Position numbers and translations under genes: made by a program
Part shown: piece after piece, positions 62,791 through 64,000 of the stretch
Numbering within the stretch: the first letter of the stretch is position 1
How the letters are laid out: every line of letters starts with the position of its first letter
Origin: Pseudomonas sp. MAG733B
GTDB taxonomy: Bacteria > Pseudomonadota > Gammaproteobacteria > Pseudomonadales > Pseudomonadaceae
DNA length: 64,000 nucleotides
Direction of reading: 5' to 3'
Assembly (NCBI RefSeq): GCF_036884845.1
Contig: NZ_CP145732.1
Location: forward strand, 682,001 to 746,000
The notes under the pieces: generated by a model
Told to the model about the DNA's origin: nothing
The model's input: only the letters and a program-made list of their open reading frames with translations
The model's database searches: none

Positions 62791-62903
62791 CTGTAGGAGC
62801 TGTAGGAGCTGTAGGAGCTGTCGAGTGAAACGAGGCTGCGATCTTTTCAAAGGCACTGCAAAAACCAAAGTCAAAAGATCGCAGCCTGCGGCAGCTCCTA
62901 CAG
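62791..62903 (+). repeat. Degenerate REP pair, family A, with a triplicated 9-base unit
   Basis: CTGTAGGAG is repeated three times in tandem (62791-62817) at the left arm. The arm is then interrupted by CGAGTGAAACGAG before GCTGCGATCTTTT. The right arm (62871-62903) is a normal family A unit. Confidence 0.85.
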
Positions 62904-62998
62904 AATTCCTCACCTCCCGCCGCGTCATGCCCGTCCTTGAGCTAGCGTAAGAAAGCGACCGCCCAGCCCTGCGATTAGTCCTTAGCACCCTATCCATG

Positions 62999-63026
62999 TT
63001 TAACTTGAACGTTCATTCAAGTTAAA
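62999..63026 (+). promoter_or_regulatory. Palindromic operator upstream of betT, probable BetI site
   Basis: TTTAACTTGAA and TTCAAGTTAAA are perfect inverted copies around CGTTCA, 93 bases before the betT start. The core TTGAACGTTCATTCAA resembles the sites bound by the choline-responsive TetR-family repressor BetI. The betI gene itself is not in the window. Confidence 0.65.
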
Positions 63027-63118
63027 CCGGTGGTTCGCTGCCCGCTCACAACAGGAGGCTTGCCTTTGCTGAGTCCGATTTCTACAGCCACGTTTTACCT
63101 CTTCGAGGTGCACCGTTC

Positions 63119-64000
63119 ATGAGTGCATCGTCCCTTCCTCCCAGCGGCCTGGTCCGCATGAATCCGCCGGTGTTTTACTTTGCGGCGAGCTTCATTTTGT
63201 TGTTCGGCGTCGTGGTCATTGTCATGCCCGAGCAGGCCGGTGCCTGGTTGCTGGCCGCACAAAACTGGGCGGCCAACACGGTCGGCTGGTACTACATGTT
63301 GGCGATGACCCTGTATCTGGTCTTCGTGGTGGTCACCGCGTTATCGGGCTACGGCAAGATCAAACTCGGTGCCGACCACGACGAGCCCGAATTCAGTTAC
63401 CTGTCCTGGGCCGGCATGCTGTTCGCCGCCGGGATCAGCATCACGTTGTTCTTCTTCTGCGTGTCCGAACCGCTGACCCACATGCTCCAGCCGCCGCAAG
63501 GCGAGGCGGGCACTGCGGATGCAGCGCGGCAGGCGATGCAGATTCTGTTTCTGCACTGGGGACTTCACGGCTGGGGCGTGTTCGCCTTCGTCGGCATGGC
63601 GCTGGCCTACTTCGCCTACCGACACAACCTGCCGCTGGCCCTGCGCTCGGCGCTGTATCCGTTGATCGGCAAACGCATCAACGGCCCTATCGGTTACGCG
63701 GTGGATGGCTTCGGCATCATCGCCACGGTGTTCGGCCTGGGCGCCGACATGGGCTTCGGCGTGCTGCACCTCAACTCGGGCCTGGATTATCTGTTCGGCA
63801 TCGCTCACACCCAGTGGATTCAGGTCGGCCTGATCACGCTGATGATGGGCGCGGCGATCATCGTCGCGGTGTCCGGTGTCGACAAAGGCGTGCGAGTGAT
63901 GTCCGACATCAACATGCTGCTGGCCTGCGCGCTGCTGCTGTTCGTGTTGTTCGCCGGGCCCACGCAGCATTTGCTCAACACGCTGATCCAGAACGTGGGT
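63119..64000 (+). CDS. betT: BCCT-family choline transporter BetT (3' end outside window)
   Basis: 294 codons are visible from ATG 63119 (GAGGTG upstream) and the frame runs off the edge. Full BetT proteins have about 650-680 residues. Membrane helices of the LeuT fold start at about residue 17. BCCT landmarks are visible: ISITLFFFCVSEPLTHM, LHWGLHGWGVFAFVGMALAY and GADMGFGVLHLNSGLDYLFG. It imports choline for osmoprotection or for conversion to glycine betaine, and the palindrome upstream suggests BetI control. Confidence 0.9.
   Translation, partial: MSASSLPPSGLVRMNPPVFYFAASFILLFGVVVIVMPEQAGAWLLAAQNWAANTVGWYYMLAMTLYLVFVVVTALSGYGKIKLGADHDEPEFSYLSWAGMLFAAGISITLFFFCVSEPLTHMLQPPQGEAGTADAARQAMQILFLHWGLHGWGVFAFVGMALAYFAYRHNLPLALRSALYPLIGKRINGPIGYAVDGFGIIATVFGLGADMGFGVLHLNSGLDYLFGIAHTQWIQVGLITLMMGAAIIVAVSGVDKGVRVMSDINMLLACALLLFVLFAGPTQHLLNTLIQNVG

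Noticed and set aside
63341..63970. A 209-codon minus-strand frame at the right edge
   Set aside because: Antisense to betT, whose own frame shows clear transporter motifs.
1..64000. CRISPR arrays, insertion sequences or transposases
   Set aside because: No regularly spaced identical repeats with unique spacers and no transposase-like product were found. The repeated units seen are REP pairs.

Overview
The window looks like the chromosome of a Pseudomonas of the fluorescens group. It is GC-rich and densely coded. Three families of REP-type inverted repeats sit in many of the gaps between genes. Several blocks follow gene orders I know from P. aeruginosa PAO1: gabD-gabT, and desA / GGDEF-EAL protein / oscA / sbp-cysT-cysW-cysA. 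The species call is inference; no rRNA or other marker gene is present.

Layout. 1-4.3 kb: an aromatic-acid type efflux operon (FUSC pump cut by the window edge, DUF1656, HlyD adaptor, NodT-type outer membrane factor) followed by an unknown membrane protein. 4.5-11.5 kb: a DUF945 protein, a Rieske-FAD reductase, a PEBP-like secreted protein, a three-gene unit (VWA lipoprotein, ECF sigma factor, single-pass membrane protein) and a small acidic protein. 11.7-19.7 kb: an accessory defence island holding a complete type I Wadjet system (jetABCD), an orphan rhuM and what reads as the last piece of a type I restriction hsdS gene. It ends at a tRNA-Arg(CCG). 20.2-29 kb: GABA catabolism (gabDT), an HDOD response regulator, a PAS-GGDEF cyclase, the desaturase desA and a PAS-GGDEF-EAL protein. 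29.2-33.3 kb: oscA and the sulfate importer sbp-cysTWA. 33.4-38.5 kb: Mpo1-like protein, Crp/Fnr regulator, hipBA toxin-antitoxin, AraC regulator and a second desaturase. 38.5-41.4 kb: a possible small RNA, RBBP9-type hydrolase, an unusual sigma-54 activator and an orphan MetQ. 41.4-43 kb: a 31-codon ORF and an orphan RHS-core protein with a variable C-terminus. 43.2-48.4 kb: a two-adaptor RND pump like TriABC. 48.5-49.7 kb: methyltransferase and a DUF3077-type protein behind a strongly structured leader. 50.2-56.7 kb: one probable sulfur-acquisition operon (two sfnB-like genes, a DszA/NtaA-like monooxygenase, metQNI). 56.9-57.7 kb: an unknown two-repeat protein with a C-terminal cysteine cluster. 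58.1-62.8 kb: cystine/cysteine import and use (tcyJLN, dcyD, epsC). 63.1 kb to the edge: a choline transporter (betT) behind a near-perfect palindromic operator.

Two themes dominate. The first is sulfur: sulfate import, methionine or sulfonate-type import, desulfurising flavin enzymes, cystine import, D-cysteine desulfhydration and serine acetylation are spread over 33 kb, several behind AT-rich promoters of the kind expected for CysB control. The second is the defence island at 11.7-19.7 kb. Wadjet is an already described anti-plasmid system, so the less described material is the structured leader at 49.7 kb, the RHS C-terminus, the odd sigma-54 activator, the cysteine-cluster protein and the VWA/sigma unit.
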